Notes: a model not told the origin generated them from the letters alone. A stretch of DNA of 64,000 nt from Paenibacillus_G elgii_A (GCA_042219835.1 JBHJMN010000030.1:15547-79546); one strand, 5' to 3'; numbered from the stretch's first letter, positions 34,625-43,110 are shown. Made by a program: numbers and translations.

Positions 34625-34790
34625 ATGTTCGGTTCATCGTCGGTGCCGAAGCCGAAGCGCCGCTTGCGGCAACCGGTTCGATGCGGAAGGGCGCTGGCCG
34701 GACGAACAGTTCGCTGCCGAGAACTACGCCATCATGATGTACGAGCTCTGTTTGCAGGAGAAAGCCGGTCCCGGCGAAGTCCCCGGGTAG
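34625..34790 (+). pseudogene. Small gene broken by a single-base frameshift
   Basis: GGGAGGGGAGGACGG precedes an ATG at 34625, and the frame begins MFGSSSVPKPKRRLRQP. Near 34673 the coding signal moves by one base: from TTC at 34677 the other frame reads FDAEGRWPDEQFAAENYAIM and on to a TAG at 34788. One extra G in the CCGGTTCG stretch accounts for the shift, since the interval is 166 nt (3n+1). Restored, it would be a protein of about 55 residues with a basic start and an acidic helical end. It may be a true pseudogene or a sequencing error. Function unknown. Confidence 0.6.
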
Positions 34791-34978
34791 TCACTTTTAG
34801 CGTGTATAAAGAATCAGACCGTTTCTTTGAAGGTGCTTCAATCCTGTGCTTTTTGTTATATTTCACACGAAACACGACAAAAGTTCTATACTTGCACCAT
34901 GAATTTAGGTATAATGAAATAACAAAAAAGTCCTATGGATCTGAGGCATATTGTCGAAAAAAGGAGACCGGTCATCTT

Positions 34979-35437
34979 ATGAAGGCAGAGCTTATCAACC
35001 CGTTTTTGGAGTCGGCCAGAATCGTCATCGAACAAGTCGCCAATGTACGACCGACCACCGGACAGCTCGGCATCAAGGACGTGAAGTTTGCTGAAAAATA
35101 CATTTGGATTCAAATCGGCATGACCGGGCAAATGGAAGGGGACATCGTCTTCGGATTGCACGAGGAAGTCGCGCTCAAGGTCGTGTCCGCCATGATGGGC
35201 GGATTCTCGATCACCGAAATGAACGATATCGGCCGAAGCGCCATCTCCGAGCTCAGCAATATGATCAGCGGCAATGCCAGCACGATGCTGTTCAACCAAG
35301 GGGTCCGCGTCGATATTACGCCGCCCAAGCTGCTTCATTCCGCGCATGCAGCCGGCTTCAACGCGCAAAAGGCGCTGACGATCCCGCTGATTATGGAAGG
35401 CATCGGGGAACTGGATATTCAAGTGCTGATCGCTTAA
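34979..35437 (+). CDS. cheX: CheX-like chemotaxis phosphatase
   Basis: 152 residues. The CheC/CheX/FliY-type phosphatase motif is visible as AISELSNMISGNAS, with the conserved Glu and Asn that position water on phospho-CheY. GQMEGDIVFGLHEEVALKVVSAMMG precedes it and GELDIQVLIA closes it, as in CheX. CheX dephosphorylates the response regulator CheY. The gene stands alone here, away from other chemotaxis genes. The start ATG 34979 has GGAG about 12 nt upstream. The long open frame before it carries no domain. A TATAAT at 34910-34915 may be its -10 box. Confidence 0.82.
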   Translation: MKAELINPFLESARIVIEQVANVRPTTGQLGIKDVKFAEKYIWIQIGMTGQMEGDIVFGLHEEVALKVVSAMMGGFSITEMNDIGRSAISELSNMISGNASTMLFNQGVRVDITPPKLLHSAHAAGFNAQKALTIPLIMEGIGELDIQVLIA

Positions 35438-35489
35438 CCAAGCGGCGTGCTCTATAGTTGAAATGACAAGTCCATAACGTGTAAGCTGT

Positions 35490-35541
35490 AAGCGAACGCT
35501 TCTCCGGTTCCAATAACACCGGGAACGCTTCGCTTTTTTTG
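35490..35541 (+). terminator. Terminator after cheX
   Basis: AAGCGAA (35490-35496) and TTCGCTT (35529-35535), with an inner CCGG/CCGG stem, run into TTTTTTTG. Confidence 0.85.
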
Positions 35542-35570
35542 TTCGATAGTAGACAGGGGGGAACCGGGGG

Positions 35571-36347
35571 ATGAATTTTCAGGGCAAAATCACGGTAATC
35601 ACGGGAGCGTCCAGCGGGATCGGCGCGCTGATGGCGCAGATGCTGGCGCAGCGTGGAGCCGTTCCTATATTGATGGCGCGGTCGGAGCAAAAGCTGGCGG
35701 AGGCGTCCGCTAAAATACCGGGCAAGTATGGCTTCTATCAGCTCGACGTCACCTCGGCGGAGCAGGTAACGGCAACGATGGAGCGGGTGATCGCCGAATA
35801 CGGCCGGATCGACATTTTGATTAACAATGCGGGCTACGGCGTGTTCGATTCGTTCGCGAATGCGCCCTTAAGCGAATTCGAGGGCATGATGGACGTCAAT
35901 TACATGGGGACGGTCCGCTGTACGAAAGCAGTGCTGCCTTCCATGCTGAAGCAGGGGAGCGGTCATATCGTCAATATCGCCTCTATGGCCGGGAAGATCG
36001 GCTCCGCCAAGTCCAGCGGCTACTCCGCCACCAAGCATGCTGTGCTCGGCTTGACCAACTGTCTGCGGCAGGAGCTTGTCGGCACCGGCGTTCGTCTGAC
36101 CGCGGTCAACCCGGGGCCGATCGATACGCCGTTTTTTGACCGGGCCGACCCTTCGGGCAACTACGTGAAAAATATCCAATGGTTTATGCTGAAGCCGGAC
36201 CGCGTCGCTCAGGCGGTGCTGGAAGCGATCGAGCGGGGGAGGCCCGAAGTGAACCTGCCGTTCATGGCGGCGGCCGGGGTGAAGCTGTATCATCTGTTTC
36301 CGCGGCTATTCGACCGCGTAGCCTATAAATTGCTCAACAAGAAATAG
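35571..36347 (+). CDS. Short-chain dehydrogenase/reductase (YqjQ-like)
   Basis: 258 residues of classical SDR. NAD(P)-binding TGASSGIG at residues 11-18, LDVTS, NNAGYG, catalytic Ser in VNIASMAGKIG and Tyr/Lys in YSATKHA, then NPGPIDTPF. RBS GGGGGG about 7-9 nt before the ATG. The C-terminal extension (FMAAAGVKLYHLFPRLFDRVAYKLL) is that of YqjQ-type proteins. Substrate unknown. Confidence 0.88.
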   Translation: MNFQGKITVITGASSGIGALMAQMLAQRGAVPILMARSEQKLAEASAKIPGKYGFYQLDVTSAEQVTATMERVIAEYGRIDILINNAGYGVFDSFANAPLSEFEGMMDVNYMGTVRCTKAVLPSMLKQGSGHIVNIASMAGKIGSAKSSGYSATKHAVLGLTNCLRQELVGTGVRLTAVNPGPIDTPFFDRADPSGNYVKNIQWFMLKPDRVAQAVLEAIERGRPEVNLPFMAAAGVKLYHLFPRLFDRVAYKLLNKK

Positions 36348-36505
36348 TCGCACTCCGACCTGTAAGGCGAAGGAATGCGGCGCCGTATGGCAAAACGGCA
36401 GATTACATGCTCCGAGGGGTGGCGGTCTTCTTTTATTTGGCTCGTCTTAGCGGACCCAGGACTGCGCTGCCGCGCAGCTGCGAATAGCTTTCAGGGAGCG
36501 GCCGG

Positions 36506-37003
36506 TTAGTTCGCATGGTTTTGCTTCGACCGGTACGCCTCCAGAAGCTCTTCCACGGAAATCCCGTCGATGGTCATTCCTTCGATCCGGCATCCGCGGA
36601 TACTCACGCCACCGAGATTGCAATTCTCGATCCGGCTTCCCTGCAGATCGCAATCCTCGAACCGAAGCGGACGCTGCCTCGCGCCTGCCTTATGCGCCGG
36701 ATGTCCTTCCGGAGGTAAGCCGATGCTGTGAATAAAAGCCCCGCCGAGCTGGGCGCCGTCGATTTCCAGATCGCTCAGGTCGGCGTCGCTGATGCGGCAG
36801 CCGCTCAGGTTCACGTTGGTTAACTTCATTCCTCTCAAATCCCCGCATTGAAATGAAAGCTCGGGCATGAATACGTTTTTGAACGAAACTTGCCTGCCCT
36901 GGCCGTTCTCGAACTCGGAACCGTCGAATACCGTATTGCTCAGCTTAATTTGCGTTCCGCTGTCCCGTTTGTCCTTAATTTCAATGATGTTGCTGTTATC
37001 CAT
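36506..37003 (-). CDS. Pentapeptide-repeat protein
   Basis: 165 residues built mostly of A(D/N)LxG-like pentapeptides: LSNTVFDGSEF, CGDLRGMKLTNVNLSGCRISDADLSDLEIDGAQLGGAF, then CDLQGSRIENCNLGGVSIRGCRIEG. It should form a right-handed quadrilateral beta-helix. Between the two blocks lies a non-repeat insert (GLPPEGHPAHKAGARQRP). Some such proteins mimic DNA and protect gyrase (Qnr/MfpA), but this one is short and lacks the features needed to claim that. Confidence 0.82.
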   Translation of the reverse strand: MDNSNIIEIKDKRDSGTQIKLSNTVFDGSEFENGQGRQVSFKNVFMPELSFQCGDLRGMKLTNVNLSGCRISDADLSDLEIDGAQLGGAFIHSIGLPPEGHPAHKAGARQRPLRFEDCDLQGSRIENCNLGGVSIRGCRIEGMTIDGISVEELLEAYRSKQNHAN

Positions 37004-37079
37004 CCTTTAGCCCACCGCCTATTCGTTGTTTGTGTGGCAAGTCGGTATTCCGCCTTCCTCTGTCAGCGAAAAAATGAAG

Positions 37080-37114
37080 AAAAGAAGACCGAGGTCGATT
37101 GCTTTTCGGTCTTC
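37080..37114 (-). terminator. Terminator of the DUF2573-like gene
   Basis: On the minus strand GAAGACCGA and TCGGTCTTC pair, followed by TTTTCTTC. Confidence 0.75.
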
Positions 37115-37152
37115 GTGCAGGGTATGGTAAAGGTAGCATAGGTTCTCAGCGA

Positions 37153-37431
37153 TCAGGCTTCTTGCTCCGGCTTCGCTTCCGCCTGTTGATTGGCAGCCTT
37201 CAGCTTCTGATTGAGGTCGCGGACCTCTTCGAACAGCTTGCGGACATCGGCTTTGCCCTCGGGATGCTGCTGATTCCAATGGCTGGCAAGAGCCGGCATC
37301 GTTTTATGGATATGGTTGTAGATTGCCCACGCTTTAATCTTTTCCACCGTTTCGGCGGAAGCGTCGCCGGTCAGCAGCTCGGTATATTTCTCGACCAGCC
37401 CTTCGAATTCGGCGGCAAAACGGGAGTTCAT
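37153..37431 (-). CDS. DUF2573-like (YusU) small protein
   Basis: 92 residues. The core FEGLVEKYTELLTGDASAETVEKIKAWAIYNHIHKTMPALASHWNQQHPEGK agrees with the YusU/DUF2573 family of Bacillus as I recall it, followed by a variable charged tail with QAEAKPEQEA. ATG 37431 has AAAGGTGG 8 nt upstream. Function is unknown in all members. Longer upstream frame rejected as there is no start site. Confidence 0.65.
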   Translation of the reverse strand: MNSRFAAEFEGLVEKYTELLTGDASAETVEKIKAWAIYNHIHKTMPALASHWNQQHPEGKADVRKLFEEVRDLNQKLKAANQQAEAKPEQEA

Positions 37432-37513
37432 TTGAAAATCCACCTTTCTGGTCATAATACATCTTAGTGTAACGCCGGAACGACTTTGTGTCAAAAAATG
37501 GAGTGAACCGAAC

Positions 37514-38374
37514 ATGCCTATACCTACCGATACAAACCTTCCGCCAAGCGGGTTAACCGGCGGCGTTCCAGCCGACGGCACGCTGTTCCAGAGGGAAAGT
37601 CTCCGCAGCCCGGCGAAGGGCATATCGCTTTATCGGCTAACATATATTAGCCAAGGACTTCAGGTTAAAGGATATCTTGCCGTGCCTGATGCTATCATGC
37701 CCGTTCCGGGCTTAATTTACTGCCGGGGAGGCATCCGCAAGGTCGGAATGGTGCGCAAACGCCGCATTTTTTCAATGGCGCGGCGCGGGTACGCGGTATT
37801 TGCGCCGTTTTATCGAGGCAACGAAGGCGGCGAGGGACGGGAGGACTTCGGAGGAGAAGACCGTTTTGACGTACATCATGCCATTACCCTCATGCAATCG
37901 CTGCCGGAGGTGCAGTCCGGGCCGATTCCGCTCATCGGCTTCTCGCGCGGCGCATTGATGGCGCTGCTGGCGGCCAAAGAGTGCGAATGCGCCGGTCCGG
38001 TCGTCGTCTGGGGCGGCGTGAGCGATCTGCTCGATACGTATGAAGAGCGGGTCGATCTGAGGCGGATGCTGAAGCGGGTCGTCGGCCATCCGCGCAAGCA
38101 GGTTGAATGCTACGAGCGGCGGTCGCCCGTCTGCTGGGTCGATGCGATCCGCGTGCCCGTCATGATCGTGCACGGTACGGCGGATGCGCAGGTCAGCGTA
38201 AAGCAGGCGCGCAAGCTGGGAGCGGCGCTGGAGCGGGCCGGGAAGGAGTACACGATGGAGCTGTACGACGGGCTCGGGCACCGCTTTCCGAAGGAGGACG
38301 ACGAGCGCGCGCTCGATGCGGTATTTGGATGGATCGCAAGCAAGCGGGAGCGAGCGGAAGGTCAGGACCGGTAA
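37514..38374 (+). CDS. Alpha/beta hydrolase, S9 peptidase/acylaminoacyl-peptidase-like
   Basis: 286 residues. The nucleophile elbow is GFSRGA, the acid is in VPVMIVHGTADAQV and the histidine in YDGLGHRFP, the usual Ser-Asp-His order. The N-terminal part has YISQGLQVKGYLAVP and RGYAVFAPFYRGNEGGEG, which resemble the hydrolase domain of prolyl-oligopeptidase family enzymes without the propeller. The start codon lies in a divergent arrangement with DUF2573, 83 bp apart. Substrate unknown. Confidence 0.82.
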   Translation: MPIPTDTNLPPSGLTGGVPADGTLFQRESLRSPAKGISLYRLTYISQGLQVKGYLAVPDAIMPVPGLIYCRGGIRKVGMVRKRRIFSMARRGYAVFAPFYRGNEGGEGREDFGGEDRFDVHHAITLMQSLPEVQSGPIPLIGFSRGALMALLAAKECECAGPVVVWGGVSDLLDTYEERVDLRRMLKRVVGHPRKQVECYERRSPVCWVDAIRVPVMIVHGTADAQVSVKQARKLGAALERAGKEYTMELYDGLGHRFPKEDDERALDAVFGWIASKRERAEGQDR

Positions 38375-38456
38375 GCCGGCCGTCTCCGCCGGGTGGGGGC
38401 AATCGCCCGCATATTCTGGTATACTAAGGAAACGCAAGGGAAGAGAGGATGATCGA

Positions 38457-39881
38457 ATGAATACGGGGTTTGCAGCTTTACATATCGCTCCGCAGTATGT
38501 CAAGCGGCTGCAGGAGCTCGGTATCACGGAGCCGTCGGACATACAAGCGGAAGCGATACCGATCGCGCTTGAAGGAAAAGATGTGGTCGCGCAATCGCAG
38601 ACCGGTACGGGGAAAACGCTGGCCTATGTGCTGCCGCTGCTGCAAAAAATAGACACGGGCGCGAGAGAGGTACAAGCTCTTGTGCTGGTGCCGACACGGG
38701 AGCTCGGCATGCAGATCGTGCAGACGCTGGAGCAGCTTGTGAAAGATAGCGACATCCGCGTGCAGCAGCTGATCGGCGGCGCCTCCATCGAGCGTCAGAT
38801 CGACCGGCTGAAGCTCAAGCCGCAGATCGTGGTAGGGACGCCCGGCCGCGTGCAGGAGCTGGTCAAGCTTCGCAAATTGAAGCTGCACGGAATCCGCACG
38901 GTCGTCGTCGACGAGGTCGATCAAGTGTTCGAGCTGGGGTCCATGCAGGATGTGGAGGCGCTGTTCAAAGGCATGCTGCGCGACCGGCAGCTGCTGTTTT
39001 TCTCCGCGACGTTCCCGCCGCCGCTGCAGGACGTCATCGACCGCTGGATGCGCGAACCGGTCTACGTCCGGGTAAATCCGGCGCAGCGCACCTCGGAAAC
39101 GCTGGAGCACTTGTATTTCGTATGTCAGGAACGGGACAAAATCGATACGCTGCGCCGGATTGTCCGGCTGTATAACCCGAAGGCTGCGATCGTGTTCGTC
39201 AATGAGACCGACGATATCGGGGAAGTGGTGGCGAAGCTGCAGTACGTCGGCCTGTCGGTCGAAGGCCTATACGGGGATTCCTTCAAGCAAGAGCGGGCCA
39301 AGGCGATGCAGGCGTTCCGCGCCGGTAAGTTCCAACTGCTGCTGGCAACCGATGTAGCCGCCAGAGGATTGGACCTGCCGCAAGTCACGCATGTGATCAA
39401 CCTCGACCCGCCGATCGATGCGGACCATTACGTTCATCGCGTTGGGCGGACGGGGCGGATGGGCCGCAAAGGCACGGCCGTTTCGATCATTACTCCGAGG
39501 GAGCAGTTCATTATCGATAAGTTCGCCAAAGCGCTCGGTATTGAGATCAAGCGGCGGACAATGTTTCATGGCAAAATCATCAATCCCGAGCAGGAGCGGA
39601 CTATTCGCAAGGAAGCGAAGAAGCTCGTGGAACGCCGGGTGCCGGACGAAGCGCCGTCGGGAAGGGAAAAACCTGAGGCGCGTGTTGCTCAGGCGGGAGC
39701 CCCGAAGCTTCCCCGTACGGAAGGCAAGAGCGTAAAGCCGACACAGACTGGCACGGGCCGCACCCCGGCTCCGGCTGCTCCGGATAAACGCAAAGCGGAG
39801 AGGGAGCGGGACCGCAAAAACAAAGGAGCGCCGCGCTGGCTTAAGGAAAAGCGCGATCCGTCGGGTAAACCGAAACGGTAA
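38457..39881 (+). CDS. DEAD-box RNA helicase with a DEVD motif and basic tail
   Basis: 474 residues. Q motif GITEPSDIQAEAIP, Walker A QTGTGKT (48-54), PTRELGMQI, VGTPGRVQEL, motif II DEVD at 152-155 (Ala replaced by Val), SATFPPPL, then the second lobe with VAARGLDLPQVTHVIN and HRVGRTGRMGRKG. The C-terminal 80 residues are Lys/Arg/Pro-rich (RKAERERDRKNKGAPRWLKEKRD), typical of cold-shock helicases that bind RNA. Related to CshB/CshA. ATG 38457 follows AGAGGATGATCG; the longer open frame overlaps the end of the previous gene. Confidence 0.9.
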   Translation: MNTGFAALHIAPQYVKRLQELGITEPSDIQAEAIPIALEGKDVVAQSQTGTGKTLAYVLPLLQKIDTGAREVQALVLVPTRELGMQIVQTLEQLVKDSDIRVQQLIGGASIERQIDRLKLKPQIVVGTPGRVQELVKLRKLKLHGIRTVVVDEVDQVFELGSMQDVEALFKGMLRDRQLLFFSATFPPPLQDVIDRWMREPVYVRVNPAQRTSETLEHLYFVCQERDKIDTLRRIVRLYNPKAAIVFVNETDDIGEVVAKLQYVGLSVEGLYGDSFKQERAKAMQAFRAGKFQLLLATDVAARGLDLPQVTHVINLDPPIDADHYVHRVGRTGRMGRKGTAVSIITPREQFIIDKFAKALGIEIKRRTMFHGKIINPEQERTIRKEAKKLVERRVPDEAPSGREKPEARVAQAGAPKLPRTEGKSVKPTQTGTGRTPAPAAPDKRKAERERDRKNKGAPRWLKEKRDPSGKPKR

Positions 39882-39968
39882 AGAAGGAGCCGCCGATTCC
39901 GCCTATCAAGCTCCGGGAGAGGACATTGGGCTCAGGTGTGGACCGGCTCCTTGTAAGGGGGAAGTCAG

Positions 39969-40511
39969 ATGAAATCGCTCTTCAAAGGAATCGTCACGAT
40001 CGTGATTCTGGGGGCGCTGCTGGCCGCCGGGGCACTATGGTACGCGCAGCCGCAAGCTGCGCTGGACTTGTCGTACAACGATCTTCCGGTGCGCGAAAAG
40101 CTCGCGGCTATGGTGATCAACCTCAAGCCGGAAGCGGTGCTGACGGAGCAGGAGGTGGGCGATTTGCTGAAAAAATCGCTTGCCCGCAAGCCAGAGCTTC
40201 GTCCCGGCGTTAAGCTGACGGGAGCAAGATTTTTCCTTCAGGGAGAACGGCTCGCGGCAGACGTGACGCTGCTGCTTCAAGACCGCTGGAAGGTGGGCGC
40301 CCGGCTCCATTTCGATCTTGCCTGGAACGAGCCGTATTTGACGGCCATCCATACCGGCACCGACGTCCGGGATGTTACCGTACCGGGCGAATGGCTGAGC
40401 CTCCAGCCGACCCAGGTTGATCTGAACGATTATATGCCGAAACATGTGGCGATTCGGGACGTAGCATTTGAAGGGTCCGCAGTACGCGTGAGCTTCGGGC
40501 TTCGCTTATGA
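39969..40511 (+). CDS. Membrane-anchored protein of unknown function
   Basis: 180 residues. An uncleaved signal anchor (GIVTIVILGALLAAGALWYA) is followed by an extracytoplasmic domain of mixed strands and helices (YNDLPVREKLAAMVINLKPEAVLTEQEVGDLLKKSLARK, then LQGERLAADVTLLLQDRWKVGARLHFDLAWNEPYL). YpmS/DUF2140-type proteins share this architecture, but I cannot establish membership. RBS GTAAGGGGGAAG. It follows the helicase by 87 bp and ends in a strong terminator. Confidence 0.6.
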   Translation: MKSLFKGIVTIVILGALLAAGALWYAQPQAALDLSYNDLPVREKLAAMVINLKPEAVLTEQEVGDLLKKSLARKPELRPGVKLTGARFFLQGERLAADVTLLLQDRWKVGARLHFDLAWNEPYLTAIHTGTDVRDVTVPGEWLSLQPTQVDLNDYMPKHVAIRDVAFEGSAVRVSFGLRL

Positions 40512-40520
40512 TGGAAGCAC

Positions 40521-40564
40521 AAGGGACGATTTCCTTCTGAGTCGAAGGAAACCGTCCCTTTTTA
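40521..40564 (+). terminator. Terminator after the membrane-anchored protein
   Basis: AAGGGACG and CGTCCCTT with inner TTTCCTTC/GAAGGAAA, then TTTTT. Confidence 0.9.
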
Positions 40565-40699
40565 GGTGGAGGGGAAGTACAAACCCGTTCATCTTTCTTC
40601 TGCCTGCGGTAGCTCGCTTACGAAGTCTTTTGCGACAAGCCCGGACCCGGAGCAGCTTCAGGTCGCCTTTTGCCGAAGCCTGAACCGGCCCGCCGTTCT

Positions 40700-41146
40700 C
40701 TAGTCTCTATCTACAACCGTTCTATACTCGACCGCTTTGCGGAGCAGCCGGGTCAATTCAGCGGTTTCGCCCGGCTCCAGCCCATGCCAGAACCACTCCA
40801 CCAATTCCGCTGCTTTTTCGTCCAACTCGCCCAAAGCGCCCAGACCGTTCGGCGTGATCGTCACCATGACGACCCGTCGGTCCGTTTCGTTATACGCCCG
40901 TTCCGCATACCCGCCGGCCACCAGCTTATTGGCGAGGTTCGTCACGGCCGGCAGCGTGATTTGCAGCGTATCCGCCAGCTCCGAACACCGCATCGTCCCG
41001 TTCGCCCGAAGGCTCTCCAGCAAATAGTACTGCTGAATCGGCAGCCCGTGCTTCAGCCGGCCTGTTATTTCGGAGATCCATCGGCGCATCGCCAGCCGGG
41101 TCCATTTTTCAATCTCTGTGGACGCATGAAGCCCTTGTTCCTGCAT
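40700..41146 (-). CDS. MarR-family transcriptional regulator
   Basis: 148 residues. LPIQQYYLLESLRANGTMRCSELADTLQITLPAVTNLANKLVAGGYAERAYNETDRRVVMVTITPNG is a full MarR winged helix with the E-x-D-R-R wing. RBS AAAGGGGGAACCG. A 19-bp palindrome 48 bp upstream is the likely autoregulatory operator. No co-transcribed target gene is evident: upstream on the same strand is the FAD oxidoreductase, separated by its own terminator. Confidence 0.88.
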   Translation of the reverse strand: MQEQGLHASTEIEKWTRLAMRRWISEITGRLKHGLPIQQYYLLESLRANGTMRCSELADTLQITLPAVTNLANKLVAGGYAERAYNETDRRVVMVTITPNGLGALGELDEKAAELVEWFWHGLEPGETAELTRLLRKAVEYRTVVDRD

Positions 41147-41194
41147 AACGGTTCCCCCTTTGAATTTTAGCTCTTAAATAATTTTGTTTATGAA

Positions 41195-41213
41195 TAATTC
41201 AAATTTTGAATTA
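41195..41213. promoter_or_regulatory. Perfect palindrome, likely MarR operator
   Basis: TAATTCAAATTTTGAATTA has 9-bp arms around a central T. It lies in the AT-rich stretch before the MarR gene. Such TTGAA/TTCAA-type inverted repeats are common MarR operators. Confidence 0.6.
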
Positions 41214-41267
41214 AATTATTGTACTCCGTTTTACCTGATGTGTCAAAAGGTAAGGAAGCATGAAACA

Positions 41268-41312
41268 AAGCCCTCCCGCAACTGGACTCATGATCCGGTG
41301 CAGGAGGGCTTG
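41268..41312 (-). terminator. Terminator of the FAD oxidoreductase gene
   Basis: On the minus strand AAGCCCTCC and GGAGGGCTT with an inner GCA/TGC stem, then TTGTTTC. Confidence 0.8.
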
Positions 41313-41316
41313 CTTG

Positions 41317-42930
41317 TTATTTTTTGCGTGTTTTCACATAGGACGGATATACGATCTCGCCGGTATCCAGCTTGGCGATTTCGTCGGCCGACCAGCCGGA
41401 CAGCTTGTTGTTGCCGGTGACGCCGGTCAGCTTGATGCTATACTTCGAGGCAAGATACTGCTGAAGCTGCGGCATGTCGGCTTCTTTCAGCTCGCGAAGC
41501 TTCTTCTTTCCTTGAATTTGCCCCAGAATGACGCCGATCGATTCGGCTGCCAAGCTCGTATTCGGCTGAATACGAGCGCTGCCGTAAGCGATGGCGGAGG
41601 AACCGACGTTTTTGCCGGCCATAATGACGTTGTCGTAATTTTTGAGCAGGAAGCTGCGCAGCGGCATCCCGTATTTGTCCGGGCGGCCCATCTCGATGCC
41701 CCATTTGTTGGCGCTGGTGCCCTGCAGATCAAGCGGGTAGCCGCCGATGCTCACGTTGTCCCAGAACATTTTCGCCCCGAGCATGTCCGAAGGCTTCAGT
41801 ACGTAATCAGTCTCGTAGTGATTATATTCACGGATATACAGGTAGTTCGGGAACCCGTTCAGCTCCGCTTTCTCCCAGCCGGGCAAGCTTTTGCGGAAAT
41901 GGTTCAGGATCAGCGGAATTTCCTTCTTCCCGAGCTCTATCGCATCGGCCACCGATTTGTTGTCCGACGGATCGACCGTATAGATCAGGAAAGCGTTGAT
42001 AATCACTTCGCCATCCCGCTGGCTCACCGCGTTCAGCCCGCGCAGAAATACGCGGTCGTTCGTCGGCTTGTACTTGTCCGTCATGCCCGCGAGGCTGATG
42101 GCGAAGCTGTTGTCCACCGAGCCCCAGCCAAATTTGGCGCTGCGCTCTTCCTTCGGCATATTGTTGAAGCTTTGCTGGAATTTCGCCCAATCGACGTTTT
42201 TAAACTTCATCATCATGCCTGAGCTCATATACTCGATGTTATTTTGCCCGTAGAACTTCTCCAGTCCCGGCATCCGGGTCGCCTGAAGCTTGCTGACCAT
42301 CGCGGCGTAATCGGTGTTCTCCACCCAATAGGAGGCGGCGATCCGTTTCTTCTGTCCGTCCTTGGTCGTGTAGACGATGTCGTTTAACGCCTGTCCGTCG
42401 AATTGGCCGGGGTTTTGCCCGATGCTCTCAATCTTGATCCCCTGCTCGACGGGAATGTCTTTTTTCAGCTTGTCAAAATATTGCTCGAATTCCTTCAGCT
42501 TGCGGATTTTGCCGTTGCGGAAGCCGTCAAACAGCTCCTTTGCCCGGCCTTGGACCAGCAGCCGGCGTTGATCGTCGCGGGTTTCGTCCAGGAACAGCAT
42601 CTCTCCCTGCAGCACTTGGCCGCCAAACGCACTGCGCGGGTCCAATATTTTGACCTTCAATCCTTCATCTGCCGCAGCGCGGGCCAGATAGAGCCCTTCC
42701 AGCTCGCTGCCGATGACAACGATATCCGTTTGCTCCGTTGGGAGGTCGGGTTGTTTGCCGTTCGTCTTGGAGGCGGTTGTGCCGCCGTTCGAATCGTCTT
42801 TGCCTGCTGTTGCCGTTGGGGTCGGAGACGACTTGTCCGCGCTCCGCTGCAGGAACGTATAGACCCCAGCCAGAGCGACCAAGACCACCAGAGCTAGAAC
42901 AACCGTCAGCTTTTTGCCACTAAGTTTCAT
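41317..42930 (-). CDS. Extracytoplasmic FAD-dependent oxidoreductase
   Basis: 537 residues. An N-terminal membrane anchor (LTVVLALVVLVALAGVYTFL) and a Ser/Thr/Gly/Lys-rich linker of about 45 residues place the enzyme outside the membrane. The flavin-binding strand is DIVVIGSELEGLYLARAAADEGLKVKILD, where the usual GxGxxG is GSELEG. A GG doublet follows in FGGQVLQGE, and IMAGKNVGSSAIAYGSARIQP near the C-terminus is the FAD-oxidored (Pfam PF12831-like) closing motif. Electron donor and acceptor are unknown. It neighbours an SLH envelope protein on the opposite strand. Confidence 0.8.
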   Translation of the reverse strand: MKLSGKKLTVVLALVVLVALAGVYTFLQRSADKSSPTPTATAGKDDSNGGTTASKTNGKQPDLPTEQTDIVVIGSELEGLYLARAAADEGLKVKILDPRSAFGGQVLQGEMLFLDETRDDQRRLLVQGRAKELFDGFRNGKIRKLKEFEQYFDKLKKDIPVEQGIKIESIGQNPGQFDGQALNDIVYTTKDGQKKRIAASYWVENTDYAAMVSKLQATRMPGLEKFYGQNNIEYMSSGMMMKFKNVDWAKFQQSFNNMPKEERSAKFGWGSVDNSFAISLAGMTDKYKPTNDRVFLRGLNAVSQRDGEVIINAFLIYTVDPSDNKSVADAIELGKKEIPLILNHFRKSLPGWEKAELNGFPNYLYIREYNHYETDYVLKPSDMLGAKMFWDNVSIGGYPLDLQGTSANKWGIEMGRPDKYGMPLRSFLLKNYDNVIMAGKNVGSSAIAYGSARIQPNTSLAAESIGVILGQIQGKKKLRELKEADMPQLQQYLASKYSIKLTGVTGNNKLSGWSADEIAKLDTGEIVYPSYVKTRKK

Positions 42931-43042
42931 TTCTCTCTCCTTATCTTTCGTTTATGGTAGATAGCGGGACAGGGTCCGAAAAACGGACAATCCCAAGGGT
43001 ACGCAGTTAAGTTTAACATTTTTGGCAGGTATTCTAAAGTGA

Positions 43043-43110
43043 CCCCCCTAAACAATTTCAGGGGGGCGAACGATGTAAGGGAAGTCAGGAACTCTTCGCG
43101 AAGGTTCTGA
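43043..43110. other. Two strong hairpins in the divergent region before the SLH gene
   Basis: Between the FAD oxidoreductase and the SLH gene (42931-43270) lie CCCCCC/GGGGGG (43043-43066, loop of 12) and TCAG-GAAC-TCTTCGCGAAGG-TTCTGA (43085-43110), a near-perfect stem. Neither is followed by a T run on the plus strand, so they are unlikely to be plain terminators. They may be part of a structured leader, but no known class was recognised. The remaining bases, 43111-43270, show nothing else. Confidence 0.4.

Noticed and set aside
34601..34978. Long in-frame extension before CheX
   Set aside because: The first part is the frameshifted small gene in the wrong frame, and the rest has no conserved sequence. 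CheX proteins start close to MKAELINPF.
36506..37003. Qnr-like gyrase protection by the pentapeptide protein
   Set aside because: The helix is too short and interrupted, and no loop features of Qnr or MfpA can be seen.
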